Assembly (NCBI RefSeq): GCF_000341225.1
Contig: NZ_ANAC01000009.1
Span: forward strand, 62,001 to 126,000
Direction of reading: 5' to 3'
DNA length: 64,000 nucleotides
Source: Nocardiopsis alba DSM 43377
Lineage (GTDB): Bacteria; Actinomycetota; Actinomycetes; Streptosporangiales; Streptosporangiaceae
This document shows positions 10,787 through 19,644 of this stretch, piece after piece. The position numbers were made by a program, and so were the translations under genes. Numbering within the stretch: the first letter of the stretch is position 1; each line of letters opens with the position of its first letter. The notes under the pieces are model-generated. The model worked only from the letters and a program-made list of their open reading frames with translations. It made no database searches and was not told the origin of the DNA.

Positions 10787-13333
10787 TCAGCCCTCGGCCG
10801 ACTCGACCACGGCCGCCCACTCGTCCAGAAGCCGCTGCACCCTGTCCGGATCGGGACCTTCGGCCCAAAGATGGGTGACGGCCTCGGCCGTGTCCGGAAG
10901 GACCAGGGCCCAGCTTCCGTCGGGTTCGATCACCCGGACACCGTCGGTGGTGTCCAGCTCCCGGTCGCCGGCGGCCTCCACGACGGCGCGCATGACGCTG
11001 CCCTTGATCGCCCAGGGCGTGGGCACCGAACGGCGCAGCAGGTGCGCCTGGGGGATCGCCCGCTCGATCTGACCGAGCGACCGGCGTGTCCTGGCCACCA
11101 GGCCCAGCAACAGCACGAAGGCCGCGATGCCGTCACCGGTGGGGCTGAACTCGGGGACGACGAACCCGCCGCGGCCGTCGCCGGCGAGGACGATCGTGTC
11201 CCCTTCGGCCCGGACCGCCTTGGTCAGCTCGTCCGTGGCGGTCGCCGTCCAGCGCACCTGCGCCCCGTGCGACCGGGCCACGCGCTCGGCCACCCGGGTC
11301 GTGGTCACCGGCAGGGCCACGGTGCCGCCGCCCCGCTCGGCGGTGACCAGGTCCAGGACCACCAACAGCGCGCGGTCGTCGTCGACCAGTTCACCGTTCT
11401 CGTCCACGATGGACAGCCGCTCGGCCACCGGGTCGAAGCGCACGCCGAAGTCGGCGCCCGATCCGGACACCAGTTCGCCCAGCCGTTCCAGGTCGCGCAT
11501 CCTCTTGGCGACGGTGTCGGTGGGCGAGGCCTCGTCCAATCGGTTGTTGACGGTGAGCACGTCCACCCCGATCCGCCCCAGCAGGGAGGGCAGGATGAGC
11601 GAGCCCGTGCCGCCCGCGCAGTCCACGACCACCTTCAACCTCGCCTCGGCCACCCCGGAGGTGTCCACGGCCCTCAGGAGGTCGTGCGAGTAGTTCTCCA
11701 CGTTGCGCGCGGGGAAGGACAGTTCACCGATCTCCCCAGGGAAGGCACGACGGTACTCGGCGCGGGAGAAGACCCGGTCGAGCTTGCGCTGGGCCCCCGG
11801 CGAGAGGTCGGCCCCCTCACCGTCGAGGAAGATGATGTCCACCGACTCGGGGTCGCCCGGACTGGTGCGGACGGTGATACCGCCGCTGATCCCGCTCTGC
11901 GCGGTGTGGAACCGTGCCACCGGCAACGGCACGACCTCCAGGTCGCGCACTTCGATGGCGGCCGCCGTGAGCGCGCTGATGATCGCCCGCTTGAGCGTGC
12001 GTGCGGCCCGCGAGACGTCGCGCGAGGTGGTGACGACCGCGCCCTTCTTGAGGGTGGTCGCGTAGGCGTTGGCGAGCCGGACCGCCAACTCCGGGGTGAT
12101 CTCGACGTTGATCAGCCCGGACACGCCCCGGGGTCCGAACAGCGAACGCTGCCCGCGCGACTCCCAGACGACGTTGGTACTGACCACCGCCCCGGCCTCG
12201 ATGGTCTTGAAGGGGTAGACCTTGACGTCGTTGTGCAGGTAGGCCTCGGACTCGATGACGCAGTCCTCGCCGACGACCGCGCCCTCCTCGATCCGGACCG
12301 CCGCCATCACGTCGGTGTTCTTGCCGATCACGGTGCCGCGCAGGTTGGCCCCACGACCGATGAACACGTTGTCGTGCAGGACCGTGCGATGCGCGAAGGC
12401 CTCGGCCCGGACCACGGCGTTGCTGCCCACGACGGTGTACTCCCGAAGCTCCGCCCCGGGCTCGACCTTGGCGTAGTCACCGATGTAGAGCGGGCCCTTG
12501 AGGATCGCCGCGGAGCTGACCTCGGCGCCCTCGCCGACCCACACGCCCGGCGACACCTCGAAGCCGTCGATCTCGACGTCGACCTTGCCGGAGAGCACGT
12601 CGGCCTGGGCGCTCAGATAGCTCTCGTGGGTGCCCACGTCCTCCCAGTAGCCCTCGGCCACGTAGCCGTAGATGGGCTCGCCCTCTTCCAGGAGTTCCGG
12701 GAAGACGTCGCCGGACCAGTCGACCACCTCGCCCTCGGCGACGCGTTCGAGGACCTCGGGCTCCATGATGTAGATACCGGTGTTGACGGTGTCGGAGAAG
12801 ACCTGACCCCAGGTCGGCTTCTCCAGGAACCGTTGGACGCGCCCCTGGTCGTCGACGATGATGATGCCGAACTCCAGCGGGTTCGGCACCCGCTTGAGGG
12901 CGATGGTCACCTTGGCGCCGCGTTCCTTGTGGAAGCGGACCATGTCGGTGAGGTCGATGTCGGTCAGCGCGTCACCGGAGATGACGATGAACGGCTCTCC
13001 GCGCAGGTGTTCCTCGGCGTTCTTCACACTGCCCGCGGTCCCCAGGGGGACCTCCTCGGCGACGTAGTGGAGCTTCATGCCGAGCTCCTCGCCGTCGCCG
13101 AAGTAGTTGCGGATGAGCGTGGCCAGGAACTGGACGGTGACGACGGTCTCGGTGAAGCCGTGCTTGCGCAACAGACGCAGCACGTGCTCCATGATCGGTC
13201 TGTTGACCACCGGAAGAAGTGGCTTGGGCTGGTTGGCGGTCATGGGGCGCAGGCGCGTGCCCTCGCCGCCCGCCATCACGACGGCCTTCATCGGGGGTAC
13301 GGCGGTCGTGGGTTCCTCGTGGGGCCCGGTCAT
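10787..13333 (-). CDS. manC: Mannose-1-phosphate guanylyltransferase / phosphomannomutase-like fusion
   Basis: The 848-residue protein has three parts. Residues 15-250 are a nucleotidyltransferase with MKAVVMAGGEGTRLRPMT and the metal-binding ISGDALTDIDL. About 260-380 is a left-handed beta-helix with hexapeptide-type repeats. About 385-845 is a phosphohexomutase-like region. This architecture is typical of actinobacterial enzymes annotated as GDP-mannose pyrophosphorylase, supplying GDP-mannose for glycoconjugates and lipids. The mutase part lacks an obvious TASHNP-type phosphoserine loop, so it may be inactive or regulatory. The ATG ending at 13333 has GGAGGG eight bases upstream; a longer frame runs to 13393. 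The phosphatidyltransferase gene lies upstream on the same strand, 157 bases away. Confidence 0.88.
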   Translation of the reverse strand: MTGPHEEPTTAVPPMKAVVMAGGEGTRLRPMTANQPKPLLPVVNRPIMEHVLRLLRKHGFTETVVTVQFLATLIRNYFGDGEELGMKLHYVAEEVPLGTAGSVKNAEEHLRGEPFIVISGDALTDIDLTDMVRFHKERGAKVTIALKRVPNPLEFGIIIVDDQGRVQRFLEKPTWGQVFSDTVNTGIYIMEPEVLERVAEGEVVDWSGDVFPELLEEGEPIYGYVAEGYWEDVGTHESYLSAQADVLSGKVDVEIDGFEVSPGVWVGEGAEVSSAAILKGPLYIGDYAKVEPGAELREYTVVGSNAVVRAEAFAHRTVLHDNVFIGRGANLRGTVIGKNTDVMAAVRIEEGAVVGEDCVIESEAYLHNDVKVYPFKTIEAGAVVSTNVVWESRGQRSLFGPRGVSGLINVEITPELAVRLANAYATTLKKGAVVTTSRDVSRAARTLKRAIISALTAAAIEVRDLEVVPLPVARFHTAQSGISGGITVRTSPGDPESVDIIFLDGEGADLSPGAQRKLDRVFSRAEYRRAFPGEIGELSFPARNVENYSHDLLRAVDTSGVAEARLKVVVDCAGGTGSLILPSLLGRIGVDVLTVNNRLDEASPTDTVAKRMRDLERLGELVSGSGADFGVRFDPVAERLSIVDENGELVDDDRALLVVLDLVTAERGGGTVALPVTTTRVAERVARSHGAQVRWTATATDELTKAVRAEGDTIVLAGDGRGGFVVPEFSPTGDGIAAFVLLLGLVARTRRSLGQIERAIPQAHLLRRSVPTPWAIKGSVMRAVVEAAGDRELDTTDGVRVIEPDGSWALVLPDTAEAVTHLWAEGPDPDRVQRLLDEWAAVVESAEG

Positions 13334-13490
13334 CGCCCGGCCCTCCGTGGAGAGGTACCGTCCGCGAGGACGGGGATCAGGTGTTCGGAGCACGCGCCAT
13401 CACGCGTGGTGGGACATGTTCTCATGGCGGAGACGACACTCCCTTTCGATCCGACAGGTCCGCGGTGAGCCGGCCCGCCGGTGTTCCGAA

Positions 13491-14288
13491 TCAGGGCATG
13501 GTGCCGCCCTGATCCCTGTGGCCCCTTGGATCCGGGCCCTCGGGTTCCGCGCCGGGGTCGCCGTCGACGGTCGCCGGTGCGGTCGGATCGTGTCGATCCG
13601 TGTGCCCACCCCGCGTGTCACCGTCGGGGACTCCCGTGCGAACACCTTCGTGATCGGTACGTTCGGCGCGGCGGGTCTGGTCGATCAGGCGCAGTCCCTG
13701 TACGGCGTAGAGCGAACCGGCCCACCAGTAAAGAGCCGTTCCCCACAGAGCGAAGGCCCAACCTATAATCCTCGCCACATCAGCGACGAGAGACGCGTAC
13801 TCGGCCACGAACAACAGGGGAAACGAGTACAACAGGCACAACGTCGCGGCCTTGCCGGCGAAGTTCACCGGCAGCGGCCCATAGCCGAAGTGGCGCAGCA
13901 GGGGCAGGGCCCCGATGATGAGGACGTCGCGCAGGACCAGGATGGCCATCAGCCACCACGGGACGATGCCCCGGATGACCAGACCCAGCAGGGCGGCGAA
14001 GATGTAGAGCCGGTCGGCGAGCGGGTCGAGGAACTGCCCCAGCCGGGAGGCCTGGTTCCAGGCCCGGGCGATCTTGCCGTCCAACCAGTCGCTGACCCCC
14101 GCGAAGGCCAGGACCAGGAGCGCCCACCAGTCGGCCTCGGGCACCAGCACGAGCCAGAGGAACAACGGTACGCCCAACAACCGGAGCATGCTCAACAGGT
14201 TGGGAACCGTCCAGATGCGGTCACTGACCACCGGGCCGGCCACACTGCCCCCCGCCTCGTGTCTGCCTTCTTCCGCGGATCGCCCCAT
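13491..14288 (-). CDS. CDP-alcohol phosphatidyltransferase (cardiolipin/phosphatidylglycerol-phosphate synthase type)
   Basis: The membrane protein of about 265 residues carries the full family signature, seen as SDWLDGKIARAWNQAS followed by RLGQFLDPLAD (D-x2-D-G-x2-A-R-x8-G-x3-D-x3-D). About five or six transmembrane segments lie between residues 25 and 205. The last 60 residues are polar, charged and probably cytosolic. It joins a CDP-diacylglycerol to an alcohol. The neighbouring guanylyltransferase recalls the S. coelicolor region of SCO1389, described as a eukaryotic-type cardiolipin synthase, so that role is likely but not proven. The start is uncertain: ATG ending at 14288 or GTG at 14327. 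Confidence 0.85.
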   Translation of the reverse strand: MGRSAEEGRHEAGGSVAGPVVSDRIWTVPNLLSMLRLLGVPLFLWLVLVPEADWWALLVLAFAGVSDWLDGKIARAWNQASRLGQFLDPLADRLYIFAALLGLVIRGIVPWWLMAILVLRDVLIIGALPLLRHFGYGPLPVNFAGKAATLCLLYSFPLLFVAEYASLVADVARIIGWAFALWGTALYWWAGSLYAVQGLRLIDQTRRAERTDHEGVRTGVPDGDTRGGHTDRHDPTAPATVDGDPGAEPEGPDPRGHRDQGGTMP

Positions 14289-14518
14289 AGCGCCCACGAT
14301 AACGGCGGGGTCCGTCTCCCCCGCCACCGCGCGTCCCGTCGCGCCCTCGTGGCGCCCCGGAACGGCCGCCCGCTAATCGTATCCTGTACGGACTCACCGC
14401 GTGACCCGGTGATCACCTGGGCTTTCGGGGCCGGAAGGGACCGGAGGCGGGCCGCTCTCACGGCCACTATCGGCCAAGGCGGTGGACACGCTCGGGAGCG
14501 ACGCCCGGCGAAGGCCCC

Positions 14519-15919
14519 TCAGTCGCGCGCCAGGATCCGCTCGGCCTCGCGCAACCCCGAGAGCAGGGCCCCGTGGACCGTGGCGCTGTGCTCCAGATCG
14601 GTGGCCTCGCCGGCGAAGAAGACGCGGTCCTCGATCGGTTCGGCCAGGGCGACGCGATCGGAGTCGCCCGAACCGACGGCGGTGAAGGAGAACCCGCCTC
14701 GCGCAAAGGGGTCGTCCATCCAGTGCGTCAGGTAGTGGTCGATCGGGTCCGGGGCCTTCTTGAACATGCTCCGCAGCGAGGCCATGGCGTGCTCGACCAC
14801 CTCACCGTCCTCCATGCCGGCCAGGAAGCGGGCCGCGTCCCCACCGTTGCGACAGACCAGTACCGGGGTGCCGAACACGTTCTGCCCGGCGTACCAGTGG
14901 AACCAGGTGCCCTCCTCCGTGCCCAGGTGCACCAGCACCTCGGCGTCGCCCCAGAAGACGTCGTCGAAGCGCAGGAAGAGCTTCTCCAGACGGCCGTTGC
15001 CCAGACGTTCCACCGCGTCGCGCTTGTCCTCCGGAAGCGGCGGATCGAAGTCGATCGTCCCCGCCTTGAGGACCCCGAGCGGAAGGGTGAGCACGACACG
15101 GTCGGCGGTCAGGGTCTCCTCGCCGTCTGGCGTCTCCACGCGTACGCGGACACCGTCCGCGTCGTGGGCCACGGACAGGACCACGTGTTCGTGGCGTACG
15201 TCCAGCCCCCGCGCCAGGTGGTCGGTGAGCTCCCCCATGCCGTCGGGGAAGACGACGTCGTCGCCGCTGAACTCGTGGGTGGAGCCGACGGCGGTGAAGG
15301 AGATCTCGTCGGCCTCCGCGCCGTGGTCGGCCTCGGCGATGCGGTGGACGATCTCGGTCGCGTCCCTGGCGCGGGAACGGACCAGGTTCACGTCGTAGAG
15401 GGCGTGCTCGATCCCCTGCTCCATGGACTGGTCCTCGGTCGCGCCGACCGTCGCCCAGTACATGTGCTCGTGCAGGAGGTTGACGTCCTCCATGTTGCGG
15501 CGGTGACGATCGAAGAGGAGACGGCGCCCCTTGGGGTCGTAGGCGGTCTCGGTGGAACGGTTGAACGTGGCCGTGCGCGCACCCGAGTCGCGCACCAGCC
15601 GGGAGAGCGGGTTGTTCTCCTCACCGCGCATCCAGGAGGCCCCGGCGTCCAGGGTCACGCCGTCCCAGGTCCGCACCGAGTGGATGCGACCGCCCAGGCG
15701 GTCCCGCGCCTCCAGGACGGTGACCCGCTCCCCGCGCTCGGCGAGCAGATCGGCCGCGGCCAGACCGGCCATACCGGCGCCGACGACGATCGTGTGACCG
15801 CGCCCCTCCTCGGCCCGACGCCCGCGAGGTTCGGGCTCGGCCTCCGGCTCACGACCGCTCTCGTCACCGGAGACCTCCTCCTCGACGATCTCCGCGCCCA
15901 CGTCCTCGGTCCCGGTCAT
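14519..15919 (-). CDS. Flavin-dependent amine oxidase family protein
   Basis: The 466-residue protein is a FAD-dependent amine oxidase. The dinucleotide-binding fold is at about 43-75 (IVVGAGMAGLAAADLLAERG, then VLEARDRLGGRIHS). The FAD-contact end is at about 430-460 (RVFFAGEATDLEHSATVHGA). The family oxidises primary or secondary amines, including polyamines, giving an aldehyde, ammonia and hydrogen peroxide. An acidic 40-residue N-terminal extension has no signal peptide, so it is likely cytosolic. The ATG ending at 15919 has AGGGGGAG six bases upstream. The substrate cannot be told from the sequence. It is a single gene between terminators. Confidence 0.88.
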   Translation of the reverse strand: MTGTEDVGAEIVEEEVSGDESGREPEAEPEPRGRRAEEGRGHTIVVGAGMAGLAAADLLAERGERVTVLEARDRLGGRIHSVRTWDGVTLDAGASWMRGEENNPLSRLVRDSGARTATFNRSTETAYDPKGRRLLFDRHRRNMEDVNLLHEHMYWATVGATEDQSMEQGIEHALYDVNLVRSRARDATEIVHRIAEADHGAEADEISFTAVGSTHEFSGDDVVFPDGMGELTDHLARGLDVRHEHVVLSVAHDADGVRVRVETPDGEETLTADRVVLTLPLGVLKAGTIDFDPPLPEDKRDAVERLGNGRLEKLFLRFDDVFWGDAEVLVHLGTEEGTWFHWYAGQNVFGTPVLVCRNGGDAARFLAGMEDGEVVEHAMASLRSMFKKAPDPIDHYLTHWMDDPFARGGFSFTAVGSGDSDRVALAEPIEDRVFFAGEATDLEHSATVHGALLSGLREAERILARD

Positions 15920-16345
15920 CGCGCTCCCCCTGTCGTGTCGGCGGCCGACAAGTGCGACCTTAAGCTTCCACGCTCCCCCGACCTGGGAGGACACACCAGA
16001 AACCGCGCGATGCGCCCCTTTCCGACCGGTGCCGCCCCGCACCGGTAGCTCGAACACGAGGACATCGTCCACAAGGTAAAAGGCGGCGGTGGTCGGCGCT
16101 CTCCACCGACCACCGCCCGGTGGTGCACATCCTCTCCCCACGATCCGCGAGACGTGGAGAGGGGAGGAACCCGAGATGTCGTCCGTCCCCGACATCTCTC
16201 GAAAGCAGAACCTAGGACACGAGGCTTTCGGTTTTCTTACGCTTTCGGAAGGACACGATACGGCCTCGACCCGATCGGGCGCACCCGCCCCGGTGGAAGG
16301 GCGCCACCGCGGCCGAAGGCCCTGGTCGTCGGCGGCGCCTCCGAC
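15920..16345. other. Intergenic region with a strong hairpin
   Basis: The 426 bases between the amine oxidase and the amidohydrolase hold the amine oxidase promoter region and the 33-base hairpin at 16085-16117. No frame here resembles a protein. Confidence 0.5.
16085..16117 (-). terminator. 33-base hairpin downstream of the amidohydrolase gene
   Basis: GGCGGTGGTCGG (16085-16096) pairs perfectly with CCGACCACCGCC (16106-16117) around a 9-base loop. It shares its core GGTGGTCGG...CCACCGACCACC with the hairpin at 19453-19485. Confidence 0.6.
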
Positions 16346-17527
16346 TCACACCAGGACGCCGTCCCTGGCGACCACGCGACCCGCGCGCACCACCAGACGA
16401 CGCGGCGGCAGGTCCACCACGATCTGGGGCAGGCACTCCCCGTCGACCACCAGGAAGTCGGCGGGGGAACCCGGAGTGAAGTCGACCTCGGGCAGGTCGA
16501 CCAGGGCCGCCCCGTCGTTCGCGGCGGTGAGGAAGGCGTCGGAGAGCTGCTCGTCGAGACGGGCCCGGAGCGTCGTGGCCAACCGGTGGGCCCGGTGCAG
16601 CATGTCGGCGTCGCCGAAGGGGCTCCAGGCGTCACGGACCCCGTCCGAGCCCACGCCGACCCGCACCCTGTGCTCGCGCAGGCGGGCCACCGGCAGTACC
16701 CGTGCCGGGTCCGGGGCGATGGTGGTCAGGGCGATGCCCGCCTCCCCGAGCGCCGAGGCCAGGGCGTCGAACCCCTCGTCCACCTCGGCCACCCCGAAGG
16801 CGTGGCTGACGGTCACGGAACCGCCCATGTCCAGGGCCCGGGTCCGCTCGATGATCGCCCACAGGCTGCGCGATCCCACGGGGCCGCGGTCGTGCAGGTG
16901 GATGTCGACACCGACCCGGTAGCGATCGGCCAGGCCGAAGACCAGGTCCAGTTGGCCGTCGAGGTCCTCGTCGAACCCCTCCGGGTCGATCCCGCCGATC
17001 AGGTCGGCGGCGCCGGTCCGCAACGCCTCCTCCATCAGCGCGTCCGTTCCGGGGGCCCGTCGGACACCGTGCTGGGGGAAGGCCACGATCCGCACGTCGA
17101 GGGCGTGGGACAGGCTCGCGGCGGCCTCCCCGACGCCCAGGAGCCCCTCCAGCCCGTAGGCGGGGGCGACGTCGGCGTGGGCGCGCATGGCCCGGGTGCC
17201 TCGTGTGACGGCGTGGCCCATGAGCCGTCCGGAGCGCACGGACACCGGCGTGGGCATGTTCCGGAAGACCTCGGCGTCCTGTTCACCCAGTTCGGCGATG
17301 CCCCGGGCCGCGCGACGCGAGTACCAGGGCTCGCCCCAGGTGGTCTTGTCGGGGTGGATGTGGGCGTCCACCAGGGTGGGCAGCGCGACCCCTCCCCCGC
17401 AGTCGACCTCCTCGACGGGGCCTCGGGCCTCGGTGGCCACCACCCCGTCGACGACCGTCAGGTCGATGGGCTCTCCGCCCATGGGACGCACGTTCCGGAA
17501 GATCGTGGTGTTCCGCTGTCCGGTCAT
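16346..17527 (-). CDS. Cytosine-deaminase-like amidohydrolase
   Basis: This 393-residue amidohydrolase-superfamily enzyme hydrolyses C-N bonds, often deaminating a heterocycle. The metal and catalytic motifs follow the order of cytosine deaminase and AtzC-like enzymes: DAHIHPDKT (His 56 and 58), AMRAHADV, DIHLHD, VSHAFG and the Asp motif VGVGSDGVRDAWSPFG. The GDADML that follows matches the GTANML of CodA. The substrate is therefore probably a pyrimidine or related ring, but this is inference. The ATG ending at 17527 has GGAAAGG eight bases upstream. It follows the PLP decarboxylase by 179 bases on the same strand, and the pair is bracketed by two similar hairpins. Confidence 0.8.
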   Translation of the reverse strand: MTGQRNTTIFRNVRPMGGEPIDLTVVDGVVATEARGPVEEVDCGGGVALPTLVDAHIHPDKTTWGEPWYSRRAARGIAELGEQDAEVFRNMPTPVSVRSGRLMGHAVTRGTRAMRAHADVAPAYGLEGLLGVGEAAASLSHALDVRIVAFPQHGVRRAPGTDALMEEALRTGAADLIGGIDPEGFDEDLDGQLDLVFGLADRYRVGVDIHLHDRGPVGSRSLWAIIERTRALDMGGSVTVSHAFGVAEVDEGFDALASALGEAGIALTTIAPDPARVLPVARLREHRVRVGVGSDGVRDAWSPFGDADMLHRAHRLATTLRARLDEQLSDAFLTAANDGAALVDLPEVDFTPGSPADFLVVDGECLPQIVVDLPPRRLVVRAGRVVARDGVLV

Positions 17528-17706
17528 GGTGGGCCTTTCCGTGAGGGAGTGGTGCCGTCCACGACCTCCGAGGAGGCCATGGGTTCCGCATCTCGATCGT
17601 TCGAGTTCGCGATACGGCAGCATGTCACGGCTCACACCCCCACGTCACACCTCGCGGTCGGCGACGGTCCCTCCGACACGCTCACCGGACGGACCGTCGC
17701 CCCGTG

Positions 17707-19425
17707 TCAGGCGAAGCCCCGATCGGTCATGGCCACGGAGTACAGCACCTCCGTCTCCTCGGCGGGCGTGTGCTGCTCGGGGATCAGCGCCCTCGTGGCG
17801 ACCGGGCGCACCGCGCTCGCGGGAAAGGCGTCCTCCTCCATCAGGTCGGCGATCAGCTCGTCGATCAGCGCCTCGGTCACGTGCGGCATCGTGAACAGGT
17901 GGACGTAGGTCTTCACCGAGCTCTCCCCGAAGGGCACCGTCACCGTGGCCAGCGAGTACTTCTCGATGATCCGCTCCACCGGGGCCCTGAACCGGACGCT
18001 GAACGAGTGCCGGGTCAGCTCGCGTTCCAGAGGGTCCTTCCCCAGTTCGCGGAGTCTGGGCGCCACCTTCTCCTCCAGTCGCCGCGCGGTGTACACGGCC
18101 GTGTCGTGGCAGCCCTTGGCCATCCGGACCTGGTCGTCGTGGGAGTGTTCGGCGAAGAAGTTCCACAGCACCGCCGCGGAGAACCCGTTGCGCGACCCGG
18201 CGAAGGTGGTGTCGGGCGACCCCACGTAGTCGGCCATCGGCGGCGGCTGCAACTGGAGTCCGCGCCTGGTCATGAACACCCCGCACGGCCAGGGACAGCC
18301 CGGATACTTGTGACCGCTGGCCACGATGGAGCTCACCCCCGGTCGGGGCAGGGAGAAGTCGAACTTCGGCACCGCGACCCCGGCCTTGGCCAGGAAGGGG
18401 ACGTAGTTGGCCCCGAGCGCGCCGTCGACGTGGATCCAGAAGCCGTCGCGCTTGATCCTCTCCTTCTTTCCGTCCCTTTCGACCGTGAACTCGCGGTCGT
18501 ACATCCCGTGCCTCTCGAACACCCCGCCCAGCCGGGACACGGCCTCCTCGACGTCGTCGTAGGCCCCCTTGAAGGTGGTGCCGAGGTTGAGCACGACCAC
18601 CACCGGGTGGCCCTTCTCCGCGAAGTAGTCGACCGCCCGTACGAGCCCGTCCACGTCGATGCGGCCGTCGTCGTGGGAGGGGACCTCGGTCGGCCAGGTG
18701 GGGGTGCCCATGACCCTCCGCGCGTCCTTGAGGTAGTCCCGCTTCGGATCGTTGCCCATGGCGCCGAACGTCGGGATACCGAGCGTGTGCGCGCTCTTGG
18801 CGATCGAGTAGTGGGACTCCCGGGAGAAGAGGATCACCGGGACGGTGGCGTTCGGGTTCCCCGTGACCGGTGTCGCCTGGGCCATGGCCAGCCGCGGCAC
18901 CCGGCTCTCGGACGTGCCGCGTTCCAACAGCAGATGCTTGCCCGAGACGAAGTCGCGGGCGTTGAGCAGACCGTAGATGTTGCCTTCGGAGGAGCCCATG
19001 CTCAGCACGTAGCCCCAGGCGCTCTTCGGATCCTTCTCGTCGTGCGGGGCGATCCCCCACAGGTCCGCGTAGTAGGCGAGCACCGCGCGTTCCAACGGCT
19101 TGGTGTGGGTGCGCAGGTTGCTGTCCTTGAAAGGGTCGCCGATGTTGTTGGTGTGCACCCTCAGCAGGTCCGACAGGTCGTAGGCGACGTCGTCGAGCCC
19201 CTGGTTGACCTGGTATCCGAGGAAGTAGTGCCGTTGATGGTCCAGATATCTCTGTAGGTCGGCCAGGAGTCGTGGGCGTTTCTCCTTGAGCCCGGCGGGA
19301 CCGAGTTTGAAGGCGGAGTCCGGTGGCATGGGAGGGGCCTTGCTCGCGGCCGCCTCCTCCGCGTCCCGTGAGGCGGTCGCGTGGTCCGCTTCCCGGTCCG
19401 GGGTGTCGTTCCTGTCGTGGGCCAT
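17707..19425 (-). CDS. PLP-dependent decarboxylase (histidine/aromatic amino acid type)
   Basis: The 572-residue enzyme is a group II pyridoxal-phosphate decarboxylase. The PLP lysine is at about residue 373 in VASGHKYPGCPWPCGV, and the Asp that contacts the ring nitrogen is in WIHVDGALGANYVPF. SMGSSEGNIYGLL near residue 140 is the phosphate-binding region. The HKYPG motif and the G-S-S-E-G-N pattern are shared with histidine decarboxylases, so an amine from a free amino acid is the expected product. The N-terminal 50 residues are hydrophilic and poorly conserved. The ATG ending at 19425 has GGGAGAC six bases upstream. A 33-base hairpin lies 28 bases before the start and may regulate translation or transcription. 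Confidence 0.85.
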   Translation of the reverse strand: MAHDRNDTPDREADHATASRDAEEAAASKAPPMPPDSAFKLGPAGLKEKRPRLLADLQRYLDHQRHYFLGYQVNQGLDDVAYDLSDLLRVHTNNIGDPFKDSNLRTHTKPLERAVLAYYADLWGIAPHDEKDPKSAWGYVLSMGSSEGNIYGLLNARDFVSGKHLLLERGTSESRVPRLAMAQATPVTGNPNATVPVILFSRESHYSIAKSAHTLGIPTFGAMGNDPKRDYLKDARRVMGTPTWPTEVPSHDDGRIDVDGLVRAVDYFAEKGHPVVVVLNLGTTFKGAYDDVEEAVSRLGGVFERHGMYDREFTVERDGKKERIKRDGFWIHVDGALGANYVPFLAKAGVAVPKFDFSLPRPGVSSIVASGHKYPGCPWPCGVFMTRRGLQLQPPPMADYVGSPDTTFAGSRNGFSAAVLWNFFAEHSHDDQVRMAKGCHDTAVYTARRLEEKVAPRLRELGKDPLERELTRHSFSVRFRAPVERIIEKYSLATVTVPFGESSVKTYVHLFTMPHVTEALIDELIADLMEEDAFPASAVRPVATRALIPEQHTPAEETEVLYSVAMTDRGFA

Positions 19426-19452
19426 GACGTCTCCCTGGGTGTGGGCATGAGA

Positions 19453-19485
19453 AAGGTGGTCGGTGGAGACCCCACCGACCACCTT
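19453..19485 (-). promoter_or_regulatory. 33-base hairpin in the leader of the PLP decarboxylase
   Basis: AAGGTGGTCGGTGG (19453-19466) and CCACCGACCACCTT (19472-19485) are perfect 14-base arms with a 5-base loop. It is 28 bases upstream of the start codon. A related hairpin lies past the end of the next gene (16085-16117). Confidence 0.5.
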
Positions 19486-19587
19486 CATTGCCCCCGACGC
19501 CCCGGGCCGCACCCCCGTCCCGTCAATACCCTGGGCAATTCCCCGCCAATGAGGGGCCCGGGCCTCGACACCACCTCCGCACGACGG

Positions 19588-19624
19588 ACGACGCCCGCCC
19601 GGAGGGGTTCCGGACGGGCGTCGT
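19588..19624 (-). terminator. Terminator of thyX
   Basis: ACGACGCCCG (19588-19597) pairs with CGGGCGTCGT (19615-19624), with an inner CCGG/CCGG stem. It lies 21 bases beyond the thyX stop. Confidence 0.75.
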
Positions 19625-19644
19625 GCGTGTTCGAGCGCGGTCGG

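Noticed and set aside
10661..13468. 935-residue plus-strand frame antisense to the guanylyltransferase fusion
   Set aside because: The opposite strand encodes recognisable enzyme domains; this frame results from high GC.
13107..14735. 542-residue plus-strand frame across the CDP-alcohol phosphatidyltransferase gene
   Set aside because: The minus-strand gene has the full catalytic signature; the plus frame has none.
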